Assembly: GCA_037176885.1 (NCBI GenBank)
Contig: JAWWNJ010000210.1
Span: forward strand, 186,001 to 250,000
From: Favolaschia claudopus
Lineage: Eukaryota; Basidiomycota; Agaricomycetes; Agaricales; Mycenaceae
Reading direction: 5' to 3'
DNA length: 64,000 bases
Positions 1 to 10,004 of the stretch are shown here, piece by piece. The translations under genes were made by a program, and so were the position numbers. Position 1 is the first letter of the stretch, and each line of letters opens with the position of its first letter. The notes beneath the pieces were generated by a model, which ran no database searches, was not told where the DNA came from, and saw only the letters and a list, made by a program, of their open reading frames with translations.

Positions 1-610
1 GTTATAGCAGACTTCGAAAGACTGCCAAGGAATGTGGTCGAGGTCGGTGGCGTCAATGGTGGAGTACAGATCCGTGTGGTCGGCAAATGGGGGGTCGGTT
101 TCAGGATGCTTGGCCGCCCAGATTTGCATGAGGGCATCGATATCGCCCGCAGACATCTGAATTTTGCGGTAAATGAGGTCGGCGAGGTGGAAGTCGAGGT
201 CGTCTTTGTACGGCGTATAATCGTCCTTCGCTCGGGTGGCCTTGAGAGGCGGAGGGCTGTCACCGGCAAGAAAATTTCCGTCGCGGTCGCAAATTTGCCC
301 TGTGCAAGCTTCCCATGAGTACGAGCAGCAAGCCAAGAAAGATATACATACCATTCAAGTCCGGATGACGCTTAGTGCGCCTAGAAGCCTCCGGTGGCTG
401 CCGTTCAAAATCATCTGCGCCTACGTCGCCTCCACCTGGCGAATGTTGTCCGGGGGAATCGGATGGTTGCGGGGCGTGGCGTCGAAACTTTTGATGGATT
501 TGCATATGCTGCGTGAGCCCCGAAGAGTTGGTACAGAATTCTTTGCGCCCCGGTTGGGGACAGGAATACTCTTGGGCGTAAATTTCTTTCGCTTTTGAGG
601 CCGTGGGCAT
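1..610 (-). CDS. Plavaka-type transposase, N-terminal part (cut by window edge)
   Basis: Minus-strand gene starting at the ATG at 610-608 and running off the left edge. Residues ~10-35 form a C2H2-like finger (a CPQPGRKEFC stretch, then HMQIH after SSGLTQ), the usual opening of fungal Plavaka transposases. Exon 1 is followed by a 52-base GT-AG intron (300-351). The next exon continues in frame with ICDRDGN, then DDYTPY, LADLIYRK and the PFADHTDLYSTID / IPWQSF block that precedes the DDE core in this family. The DDE domain itself lies outside the window. The family is known for cut-and-paste transposition. No frameshift is visible in this part, so the copy could be intact. The family name is from recall of motifs. 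Confidence 0.8.
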
Positions 611-1508
611 CGCTGAGCAATTGAAAGAATGAAAAAGTCGAAGGGACGCTGAATAAGAGTGGGGCGGTGGCTCGGCAAGTCCCCAAGTCCGAGTCATTGA
701 TGATGCGTGCCTGAACAATTTGCAAAAAGATTGTCAAGACAACACCAACCACCCACACGTGCTCTCACCACTTTTTCCTTCCCCCACCACGATCTCTGCA
801 TGGCCCTCCCCCCCCAAGCGTCGCAACCTACCCAGCGGCCCTGGGCTCGCCACTCGCGCCACCAACAAAAACACTCACCCAGCCGTGCTCGCTGGTCTTG
901 CAACCAAAACCGCGCGGGGAGACGGAGTATTGGAAGACAGCTAATCATCCCCCCGCACGGTCCGCACCAGCTCGCCCACTTCGTCAACCCCAATCACAGC
1001 GCTATGCCCCCGAGGATCCCGACGAAGTGGACATGGGTAAGATGTCCTCGTTATCCTTAACCACTTGTCTTCTTACGTTTATCTCAGACCCTCAAGCAGA
1101 CGACGACTCCGATGAATCCGACTCGTTCCAGCCGCCAGACGAGTCCGATAAAGACGAGGACGAAGACGGCGGCTCGCACGAAAGCGAAGAAGACGAAGAC
1201 GGGGCCACGTCGGCGCCCACTGGCCAGAAGAAGAAAAAATTCCGCCGCGCAGACATCCAGGCGGTGCGTCAAACTCAAGATACCACCGGTACGCCAGAAA
1301 TTGAGGCAAGGGGTGGGAAACGAAAAAGCAAACGATAACCAGTCCGTTCTTGTCTTACAGATAACCTTGACTTACGCTTCCGCAGAGAAAAACCGCCCGC
1401 AAAGAAGTCGAAAGGCGCCAAGAAGTCGGGAATGGTGTCGGGTGCTAAGGAGAAACTCAAGCGCAAAGACTTGAAGGCGGGGGACGAGAGCGACGGTATG
1501 GTTCATTA

Positions 1509-1546
1509 GCGAGTTTGCGATGCAGCCATTGGATGGCTAATGGCTA
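1509..1546. mobile_element. MITE family A, one terminus (copy split by MITE B)
   Basis: Thirty-eight bases matching the left end of the complete MITE A at 11810-12018 (GTTTGCGATGCAGCCATT core), preceded by its TA target (1507-1508). It stops at the TA at 1545-1546, where MITE B begins. The other end of the same copy is at 2259-2434. Confidence 0.8.
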
Positions 1547-1650
1547 TGGTGCGGATCACTTAGTCACCACCACATTTGTGCAAGTCCCAAATCCGCCGGA
1601 GGCGAAAATTTTTACAAAAATGCACTTTGTTGCCTATTTTTTGCCTTACA
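1547..1650. mobile_element. MITE family B, left end
   Basis: Begins TGGTGCGGATCACTTAGTCA after TA, like the complete MITE B at 8074-8474. The match continues through a GCCGGAGGC-AAA-TTTTT block and fades after about 100 bases. It lies inside MITE A at a TA site. Confidence 0.7.
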
Positions 1651-1847
1651 GAACAGTCAAATCTGTGAGCGAATATCACTCTTTTGTTGTGAGTTACAAT
1701 TCAAAGGCCTACAATGTGCTTTCCGAGCAGCATATTGAAGGTAAGAAATCCTCCCAACCCACCTCTACCAGCTTTGTGAGGCATATGTGGTGTGCAGTCC
1801 CAATTTAACACCATGAAAAATTTATTATAAATGAGGGAAATACGCAC

Positions 1848-2258
1848 CAAAACCTGCCAGGCGTCATCCTTAGCATCCATTTTGACCTCCTCGAAGGAGG
1901 AATCGAGCGCCGCTTGCACCTGCTTCTCGCTGAGATTGTCCCAAGGCGACATATTGCCGAGTTCCTTGCGAAGATTGGGCCAGACGTCGTCGGTGAATTT
2001 GTCGCCATTAGCGGCTGGGCCGGGGACGTGCTTGAGAGACCAGCGTTTGGAGCCGTCTCCGCGAAGATCCTTCTGAGTGACACGCTTGGCTGGGGCGACG
2101 ATGCGTACGATAGACTGAAGGAGACGGTGAGAGACGAGAAGAGGAGGTGTGACAATATGTGACAATGCGTGACTTGCCTCGTGGACTTTGCCCTTGCCCT
2201 TCTTATCGCGTTCCACAATCTCACCGTCGTCGTCGTCAAACGCAGGACCACCATAATA
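1848..2258 (-). pseudogene. Inverted middle exons of the same gene
   Basis: Two exons read on the minus strand. 2258-2178 encodes an acidic then basic segment (DDDDGEIVERDKKGKGK). 2114-1848 encodes KRVTQKDLRGDGSKRW, LKHVPGPA, FTDDVWPNLRKELG and WQVL before a GTGCGT donor. The intron between them (2115-2177) appears to be GC-AG, since the donor reads GCAAGT. The plus-strand exon ending at 1508 and this segment rejoin in frame at the TA that flanks the MITE on both sides (1507-1508 and 2257-2258). This shows that the exons belong to the gene described at 799-6471 and were flipped. Confidence 0.75.
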
Positions 2259-2434
2259 GAGAGTTTGCGATGAGCCGTTGGAGCCATTGAATGGCTAACG
2301 ATTTCCTGATTAGGGAACTTTGATGGCCCAACAGTTGATGTCAAATTACACAAGAGCTGCCTGGAATGAATTTTGGATGCTGAGGCCGGGGTTATTAGCC
2401 TTTGTTGATGCGCCAGAATTTCGACTTTCGTGTA
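2259..2434. mobile_element. MITE family A, other terminus (inverted half)
   Basis: Matches the reverse complement of 11810-12018 over about 175 bases (GAGCCATTGAATGGCTA; GGAATGAA-TTTTGGATGCT; a GGCCGGGG block). It ends at the TA at 2433-2434, the same internal TA at which MITE B interrupts the copy at 1509. The two halves were one element before the inversion. Confidence 0.8.
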
Positions 2435-2640
2435 TGGTGCGGTTCACTTATAGTCACCACCACTTTGTGACAACCGCTATTACTCACCCAAAACAAACCT
2501 GATTTCTTATTCCTCTTGCCAAAATGCTCATTTCAGTAAGAGAAACACTTCCCCAAGAGGGATTTTAAATTAGAGTAGATCTGGCTGAGTTTAGCTATCG
2601 TTGTTTCAAGCCATATCTCATAGACCTCATATCGTACCAA
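2435..2640. mobile_element. MITE family B, right end
   Basis: Starts TGGTGCGGTTCACTTA and shares TTCCTCTTGCCAA and the following block with the right-end copy at 58452 and with the reverse complement of 8474 downward. It is therefore the opposite end of the element whose left end is at 1547. The inner boundary is not clear. Confidence 0.6.
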
Positions 2641-2935
2641 TACATGGCGCGGGGGGTTTCCTCTTCAAGCTCATAAATGCTTGGCCGACATGGTCGCTGC
2701 TTTGCAGAAGCGGGCCGAAGGTGTGTTCCCCCTCCGCCATCCTCGATCATACTTTCATTTCATCGTAGCCGGAGACACCCCCCCGGACGAGATCGCCCTC
2801 CATACCGCAGAAGGGATGCAAGGTTACATCGAGTCGATGCTCGAGCGAGACGACGCAAACCCCCAGATGCGGGTGCACCAGTGGAAGGAGTGGAACGAAG
2901 ACGAGGGAAAATATGTCGTGCGTTCTACATTAATT

Positions 2936-2953
2936 GGGGGAGCTTGCTCCCCC
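2936..2953. repeat. Short hairpin motif, shared with 56128-56145
   Basis: GGGGGAGC-TT-GCTCCCCC, an 8-base perfect stem with a TT loop, just inside the 5' side of the large intron. The same hairpin plus flanks (ATT before, CTTT.TC after) recurs at 56128. Its role is unknown; it could belong to the end of a mobile element such as the Helitron next to it. Confidence 0.5.
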
Positions 2954-3012
2954 CTTTGTCTGAGGATTCCGGAAAGTGTATGGCTGTGCAATGTGCCTGG
3001 GAAGGTCGTGTT

Positions 3013-3066
3013 GATCTCCCACGGGTACACCATCAGTCGTAATCTCCCACGGGTACGCCATCAGTG
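3013..3066 (+). repeat. Tandem pair, about 25 bases each
   Basis: ATCTCCCACGGGTAC-CCATCAGT occurs twice head to tail (about 3015-3038 and 3042-3065) with one or two differences. It lies between the host exon and the Helitron remnant and may be near the Helitron's 5' side. Confidence 0.6.
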
Positions 3067-3522
3067 CTGGCATCGCACATCTGCCACATTTGACGTCAAA
3101 ACTTTGCTTGCTTTTCGCCCTCTCCCTCTCATCTCCCCCCTGCTCTCACTGCCGCCTACGGCCTCGAGAACCCTCCGAGAATAGCTACTTAGTGTGAATC
3201 GCTTAGAATAGGTCAATATGTGTGAAGTCCGCCTGCGTAGCCTTAGTCTGCCGCTGCCTTGGACCTCTTACATAGTGTGGTGTCCAGTTGCTTGAGTCTT
3301 GACTGCGCCAAATTATCGCTTCCACCTGCATAAAGCAGAAAAGGGGTGTTAAAGAGCGTCAATAAGCTTTGGGAATATTCCCCTGGTACTGCCTTGCAGT
3401 GATTTCTAATTGTGAAATACTCTGGAGTGATTCTCATCAAAGGATGGCCACTACTTGGATATCCCTGGACCCTCTCTAGTAGCTCTTTGTGGGTTTTGTG
3501 ACTCTGGACAATACTGTAAGTA

Positions 3523-5896
3523 TTGTATCCTTATACTATTCAAAATTATATGTTCAATATTTGTAGTGCTAAATGCCAGCCACTGATCCTGAACTTCTCA
3601 AGGCTGCACGAGCAAGAGCTGCTCAAGTGCGCCGTGACCGAAAACGAACTCAAGGAACAAATGCATTGGCGTGCCCCAAATGCACCTGCCCACTGTGATC
3701 TTGGAAACCTTGGAAAGCGTGATATAGATGGTGAATATGACTGGGTCCAGCAGTCTCCTGATCAAGCTACAGCTGCTGCTGCATCACAGTGGTTGTCCAG
3801 TTGGGTTAAGGAGTCGCCAAATGATGAACTGCAGGTTTTGCCCGAGCATGACTATCGGAAGTTGAAAGGAGCACAACGAGATGTTTTCCTACAAGTCATG
3901 GCATACTTCAAGAGGTTGGAGGCAGACGTTCCCGGTCCCAAACCTCCTCCCCTTCGAATCAATGTAGATGGAACTGCTGGAACTGGAAAGTCTTTCCTCA
4001 TCTGGTGCACAACAACGGCCGTTCGTGAACACTTCAACATCAATATTACTGAGCAGGGTGCCAAGGATCCAGTAGTGCGACTGACTCCAACTGGAATATC
4101 TGCCTTTGGCATTCGGGGCTGGACCATCAACTTTGGTCTGACAATTCCGGTTAAGGAGAAATCAGGCTTTGCACAGCTATCTCGCTCCGGCCTCACTCGC
4201 GTCCAGACTCGGTGGCAAAACGTCAAATTGCTGATTGTGGATGAGAAGTCTGGATTGGAAGGGCACAACTCGGAAGAGTTGATCGCAGGCTGCGTCAGCC
4301 TTTTCCAGAGTTTTCAGATGAGCAACTGGGAAATATTCCAACCATAATCTTTGGTGGTTTTTACCAACTCCCTCCAATTGGAGACACTCCTCTCTAGTTG
4401 GAAGGCGCGCTGGTCTAAGTGCAAAGGGACGCACTGTGTTTGAATCTTTCACGCAATCAGTCACACTGCAAACAGTCTTTCGGCAACAAGGAGATGATCC
4501 AGAGCAGATAAAATTTCGTGATGCATTAATGCGACTTCGAGAATACAAGACAACAGCTGAGGATCACACTCTATTCTCCAGCAGATTTTGGGATCGCCAC
4601 TCAGCACAAGAGCGAAAAAGTTTTGAAGATGTATTGCATTTGCTCCCAACTAAGGAGAGAGTCAGTGGATGGAACACTCGCTGTCTTGCATCGTTGGGAA
4701 AACCTGTTTTGCTTTGTCGGGCTGAGCACAATAGCCGTGAAGCTAGCAAGGCTTCTGAAGGGGACGCTGATGGAGCAAGAGGTGCTTATTGCTGAAGGAG
4801 CTCGGGTCATAATCAATCGCAATGTTTGGACATCAAAAGGTATTTGGTGGAGATACTTGCAAAGCCGCAACTAATAATTCTTACTAGGCTTGGTCAATGG
4901 TGCTCAAGGGGTCGTCAAAAAGATCTGGTTTTTGCCAGGATCAAACCCACAATTGAAATACCTTGGAAACTCCCAGCGGTCGCGTTTGTTATGTAAATGT
5001 GATGATGGCGCTTATTCAGGTATTGTCTATGAGTAAAAGCTCCCAAATGAATGAAATCTGATCCACTCCAGGGCCACCTCTACCACAATGGGAAGGTATT
5101 GATCCCAGTTGGGTTTCAATTGTCCAGGTGGGAGGATAAGATGGGGAAGTCATTATTAAGAACACAACTCCCCTTGACAGCAGCTTGGGCAATCACAATC
5201 CACAAGAGTCAAGGACTAACCAAGGGTGCGCCGGCATCTAAACCGGCGACTAAGGGCCGGTTAGTTAGTCCGGCCGTCAGGCCGGAAAAAAAACATATAA
5301 ACCTCATAAATTCTGGTCGGAATGGGCTATCGGCAGTCAGTATGAGTGCAAAAACACTGTCCTATGCGGCATAATGTAAGTTAAAGTGGTTCATTAGGCT
5401 GTCCTGGGTATTCACTGCTAGTCAGTGTTGATGCGGGCTTTGTTTACCCAACTGACATCAGGATGCTTTTGCATTCGGATAACCACTAGCTTTATAAGGG
5501 ATGGAGGACATTGGAGCTGTTCTGCTTACCATTCTGGAGTCTCAGAGGCATTTTTTCGACCTCCACGACATTTATTTGTGGCGGGAATGTCGGCCGGTGA
5601 CTTAAGCGTGGGAAATTACTACCTGTTAAGGCGATTAAGTAGTCAGTTAGTCCAGCCTAGAGGTCAGAAACCAAAAAATCGGCCATATATCTTTTTTTTT
5701 GAATGCCGGTGCACCCTTGGGACTAACGCTGAAACAAACAGTCATTGACCTTGATTTTTCTTCCGGTCTTTCTTTTGTGGCCATTTCTCGGGTCAAAAAA
5801 TCGTCTGGAGTTGCGTTTCGTACCCCTTTTCCACTGAGCAGACTACAGAGAGCGAATGTGACGGAGTCAATGAAGATGCTTGAAGCAGATGGCTGA
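3523..5896 (+). pseudogene. Helitron helicase (Pif1-like), decayed
   Basis: C-terminal half of a Helitron Rep-Hel protein. Helicase motifs seen in order: LKGAQRDVFLQVM (Q-like motif), Walker A GTAGTGKS near 3972, LTPTGISAFGI, Walker B VDEKS near 4240, GGFYQLPPIGDTPL near 4350, FRQQGDDPEQIKFRDALMRL near 4470, LPLTAAWAITIHKSQGLT near 5180, and VIDLDFSSGLSFVAISRVKK after 5740. Helitrons move by rolling-circle replication; this half would unwind DNA. The copy is dead: a frame change near 4255, a TAG at about 4393, others at 4340-4440 and 4790-5045, a Gly where motif III normally has Asp, and a hAT-type MITE inserted at 5221. The Rep half is absent. It lies inside an intron of the gene at 799-6471. 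Confidence 0.85.
5221..5719. mobile_element. hAT-type MITE with 8-base target duplication
   Basis: 499 bases with terminal inverted repeats CAAGGGTGCGCCGGCAT and ATGCCGGTGCACCCTTG. The direct repeats GGACTAAC at 5213-5220 and 5720-5727 flank it, which is the 8-base duplication typical of hAT elements. Removing the element and one GGACTAAC restores the helicase reading frame exactly at SQGLT-LKQTVIDLD. The subterminal region is rich in CCGGC/GCCGG and (A)8/(T)9 tracts. It has no coding capacity. Confidence 0.93.
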
Positions 5897-6474
5897 GATG
5901 TGATGCGCCGAGCAGAGCTTGGTTTTACTTTAGATACATATGGTTAGCGAATTTGTATTCGAGGATCAATGATAGAATTGTTCACTATTAAATTATGGTC
6001 TCAAGACACGGATCCACGCAAGCTCCGCCTTTTCTGTAAGCCGGGCACCGGCATTACAAACATACTTTCATGTCCTCCAATTTTCTGAGGATATCCCAGG
6101 GGCTGTTTCAGTCGTCGCTCATCCTCTATACCTATTCATATCACCTCGCCTTCCTCGCAGCATTGCCCAACGGCCTCGATTTGCGGGCACCGGCGATTGG
6201 GGCTCTTCTGCTTGCCTCTCAAGCAGTGCGCCTTTCTTCTTTTCCTCCCGGACTTCGCTAACGACCTACCTCCTACCTACAGATGGAACGCGAGCTCGGC
6301 TTCTGGGTAACCGGTGAGTACGTTGCGCCGGGAAAGTTCCAGAAGGAGCAATTCTCATTCGATAACTGGGGCGACTACACTGCGGAGACTGCGACGTCGA
6401 AACGCCTCGTGCAACGTGCCACCCGTTTTGTCCATTCGCTGAAACAGTGGCAGGGTGATCAATGGGAACAGGTC

Positions 6475-6799
6475 AGAATACGGGTTTCGTCATTTCTTCC
6501 TCTTTGATTTTTTGTCTACACTTGTTGACGATTCTGTCAAAAACTCCACAAATTGTTGCCTCAAAAGGAAGTGCCGTAAGGAACACAATTGGGTCAAACC
6601 AGCTTGCACGATTGCTGGGGTCCATATGAGGATTGTAATGTGACACAGATAACAGACGAATGCTCTATGGTACCCACAGAACCTTCCCGGAAATGTACCG
6701 AGGCTGGGCGAGCGAGAAATCAGATTCCGCAAATAGACTCAAGGTCAAGCAGGTGTCAACACAGAATTGAGGAGCAACAAATGCCGAAACCCGTATTCT
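6475..6799. mobile_element. Inverted-repeat element (MITE-like)
   Basis: AGAATACGGGTTTCG at 6475-6489 is repeated inverted as CGAAACCCGTATTCT at 6785-6799. It begins three bases after the GT donor that closes the exon ending at 6471, so it sits in the next intron of the broken gene or has removed the following exon. No clear target duplication. Confidence 0.5.
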
Positions 6800-8073
6800 T
6801 TTTCCGAAACGGCTGTATGTGCAAAACACGACAATCGCCCTTCATCCGCGACGCTTGCGCCGTCCCCCAGCTCTAGGAGCAATTGTTCTCGACTCATCTG
6901 TGCTCCTGGACGTTCGCGACACGCTCGTTTACCAATTTCTCGTCCATCTGGACCCGCGGCGCCGGGCGCGGTCACTCGTCCTTCAATCAATATTGGACTT
7001 ATGTTAGCGGCGACTACGGTTCAGCTGCAGTTGAAATATTGCTCATATCAACTATTTGATTTGATTGAAACTCTCCGGCTGCTCAGTATGTGTTTTCTTG
7101 GAGTGTGCTATTCATCAGTTTCCCACCTTTATTTGGTCTCTTCTCCCTTCGGGCTGATTATATTCTCCCAATCACTGTGGCCTACTTCATACAACCATCC
7201 TGCATACTCCACGAGCTCGCTGACCTTCCTCCCACCCATGTATTTCTATTTCTGTAACAAAATTGAGTGAAAATCAGACTTTAAATATTGAACCTTGCAT
7301 TTTATCCTAAGCTGAAGAACATGCTGTTGGAGCTGAGCAGACTCAAAAGAGTAAAGAGACCCACCTCCGCTTGTCTTTCACCCAGGAACTGGCGCAAGCA
7401 AATTCTAGAGACATTTACTGAAATTTTGCTTCTCTTTCCTTTTTCGCATTCTTTTTCGCGTCTTTCCCCTTCCGGCTACCCAGTACAACCATCGGAAAAC
7501 CGAAGAACACGCTTGGAGCTCCGCTTTCGATTGCGCGTTATTTCTGCTTATTTCTCTCTGCTGCCGCCTCGATCTCATTGCCGCTGTCGGATACTCTGCC
7601 GTCGCCGTTGCTCCCTCGTCTTCCTCCCTTGCCCCCTCAACCGAAGTCTTGTTGCCGCTGCAGCCGTTCAAATCACGGCGAGTTCAACACCACTTTGTGT
7701 GTCTGAATAGGTGCGTCCCACTCCTTTTTTCTAGTTGCATAGCTGACTAACGTGCTTGTTGGTTGGTCTCTAGACCCAAAGAGCAGCTGCGAGCGCGGCG
7801 TAAAACCCACGGTACAGCTGCTGAATAGAAATCCCTCCTCTTTTTCCCCCTTTTCTCTCTTTTTTCCTTTTCATTTTTTCTCCCGTCTCCACCGACATGG
7901 GTCATGGGCCTGTAGTCCCAGCCTCGGGCATTGGGCAACGATCAGGGTGACAGTTGCGACAGTTGGCTTGACAGAAGACGGGATGGATCAATTAGAATCG
8001 TCGCTGCCTCCTGATCCAGGTCATGATCCGCTTGCCTTCTACCTGGAGCTCACTGCTGACAGTCAGTCTCCTA
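6800..8073. other. Mostly non-coding stretch
   Basis: Pyrimidine-rich, with many short chance ORFs. 6820-7008 could hold a Ser/Pro-rich last exon of the broken gene (SSATLAPSPSSRSNCSRL), but there is no clear acceptor. A short open stretch at about 7980-8070 (ESSLPPDPGHDPLAFYLEL) ends where MITE B is inserted and might be a gene fragment; it could not be identified. Confidence 0.4.
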
Positions 8074-8474
8074 TGGTGCGCGTCACTTAGTCACCGCCTC
8101 ATTTGCACTACTGCCAAATCGGCCGGAGGCCAAATTTTTTTCAAACTACCCTGAATTTTGACTCAATTGGGTCGTTTTTGAGTGAACTTTTGACGTACCT
8201 ACAGCCTCATCTTCGTGTATCCACTGCTGCCATAGATGATGAGTTCAGTATCACTCGGTATCGAGCCTTCTGGAGGCCACGAAGACCGAAATTAGCCTGG
8301 ACTGCCAAATTGGGTGGGGTGAAATTTTATAACTCCGTCAGATATTTAAATTTTCCAATTCCCTCTAAAGAAGTTGTTCCTCTGTTGAAAAGGAGTCGAT
8401 TGGCAAGACGAAATAAAATTGGGGTAAAAATTGCGGTCACAGATAGCCTTATGGTGACTAAGTGACGCGCACCA
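8074..8474. mobile_element. MITE family B, complete copy
   Basis: 401 bases bounded by TA at 8072-8073 and 8475-8476. The terminal inverted repeats are 22 bases long and perfect, beginning TGGTGCGCGTCACTTAGTCA. The TA target duplication points to mobilisation by a Tc1/mariner-type transposase. No coding capacity. It is the reference for the partial copies at 1547, 2435 and 58452; the element at 63113 shares only the first eight bases. Confidence 0.92.
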
Positions 8475-10004
8475 TACCCAGCCGCGGTTTCGAGGTTCCT
8501 CAGTGCTTTGGGGCGGGGTGGTTTTATTGATTTCTTGATGGAGCGGGACGTACGGGCCGTGTGACAGATAATCGAAGGACTCCTTTACATTCAGCAAATG
8601 TTCAAGCGACACAGATGGCCCAGCTCACTGTTTATGATTGGCAGCCATTGGCTGAATGTCTTCGCTTTATTTGTCAAACTTGAAGGTGATTCATGACGTA
8701 CTATCCGAGGCCATGGCGAGAGGGAAGCTGCTTGATGGAAAGGAATTAACCCTCAAGGGGTCATAGGGTAGCCAAAAGTAATTTGTATACGGGCCCATAA
8801 CCTATCAGAAAATAAACCGAGTTGGCTGGAAGCCGGGAGAGCTCGCTATGAACGAGGAGCTACATGAGCGCGGTGCAGGACCACAGAGACGGCACAAGAG
8901 AGGTAGACTCAGAGGTCAAGATGGGGGTTACAGGGATTCCTGTAAATACTATATTAAAATAATGACAATCACAATTTTTTTTTTGCGCATTTCCCGAAAA
9001 GGAAACTTCCCTTCTCCCTCTTCCTTTCGCTTCATTTTGCGGCTCCTGGTGCTCCTACGCCGTTCTCATTGTCCTCGAACGCTTTGTAACTCTTCAATCC
9101 ACACTTCTTATCCATTTCTTGCAGAAGCGGCTGAAGAAACACTGTACAACCTCCCCAATTCAATCCGATAAGGACTGAGTGCCCAATGCGTGCCACTCAA
9201 GAGCTGATGGCCGCCCTACTCTGCTTCTCTGGGATAGAAGGCCCTTCCGACACATTCTATGAAGGCTCGTCGCTTCGCATGCTGCGTGATGGGGTAGGAG
9301 TCCGTCGGAATTGGGATGACTCCGAGTCGGATGATGACTGAGGAACTTGGAAAATGGATTGTGGTGCGTGCCAACGCTGCTTATACATCTTTCTCCGGCT
9401 GAATACATCTATTTTACATGTCTAGATGCTACCCCACTTCCTACCCAAAACTACCAGTGCTTCTAGCTTCCTACCGCCTCGTGGAATGTTGCGATGTAAA
9501 TTCCGGCCCAAGTCCTGCTATTCCTCTCTGCCAGATCCCGCAGGCTGCCGCCAACTCTTCAATCGACTCGGTTTAGCTCTCGGGTCCTCTGCCCAATTTA
9601 TTCCTTGGCATCGCTCGCGCCAACAACGTGCAGTTTGAGCTCAGCGCCTCATTCCAGTCTCATTCACTGAAACTCTTCAAAAGCAAGCAACTCCCGGCGC
9701 GTAGTCGTAAGAGTCGTATCCCTCATCGTTGTGCGGATGTTTGCTTTGGCTGGCACGCCTGCCAGATCCCCGACTCCCTCTGTCTGCCCTCTCATTACGA
9801 TGCAAACTTCGCGAATTGTTCCTGAAATCTGTTCCTCTCCCTTCACTCATTTTGCTGCGCCTATCTTAGCTCCTTCCCAACCTCCAAGTTTCCTTTCAAA
9901 TTCCTCCCATCCTCGTCATTTGTTTGCATAGGAGCCATGGTTATGTTTATTATACGACATAGCACGATGAGAATGAAAAATACATGTCATACTACCTTTA
10001 TTTC
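8475..10004. other. No recognisable gene
   Basis: AT- and CT-rich sequence with several chance ORFs. The only coding-like piece is a 51-codon ORF at 9186-9341 (+) ending in an acidic tail (DDSESDDD); it has no recognisable domain and is probably a remnant. Confidence 0.4.

Larger units (their letters stand above)
799..6471 (+). pseudogene. Agaricomycete-type unnamed gene, broken by inversion and insertions
   Basis: Pieces of one gene recur in order. The N-terminal part (799-1508) has an LPSGPGLATRATNK motif and an acidic stretch, with GT-AG introns at 1037-1087 and about 1313-1360. The middle part is inverted (see 1848-2258). The next exons are 2681-2727 and about 2776-2917, with the motif HQWKEWNEDEGKYV. 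After a 3.2 kb intron (2918-6099) come 6100-6225 (GLFQSSLILYTYSYHLAF) and 6283-6471 (MERELGFWVTGEYVAPGKF, FSFDNWGDY). Phases match across each join. I recognise the series as a large agaricomycete family with no known function. It is broken by the inversion and by a likely +1 frameshift in the C8 tract after the ATG at 800; a further frame change occurs near 945. A last exon beyond 6800 is possible but not convincing. Confidence 0.7.

Noticed and set aside
34..758. Plus- and minus-strand ORFs overlapping the Plavaka gene (34-318, 236-598, 411-758)
   Set aside because: They are shadows of the spliced minus-strand exons, which carry the family motifs in one frame.
799..1060. Plus ORFs in two frames at the start of the broken gene as separate genes
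   Set aside because: They are better explained as one N-terminus with a frame slip in the C8 tract and another near 945.
5051..5748. ORFs 5051-5374 and 5425-5748 as independent genes
   Set aside because: They run from helicase remnant into the hAT-type MITE and have no continuity of motif across the border.
6020..6070. GCCGGGCACCGGC hairpin as the Helitron 3' end
   Set aside because: No CTRR-type end followed by T was found beside it, so the boundary stays undefined.
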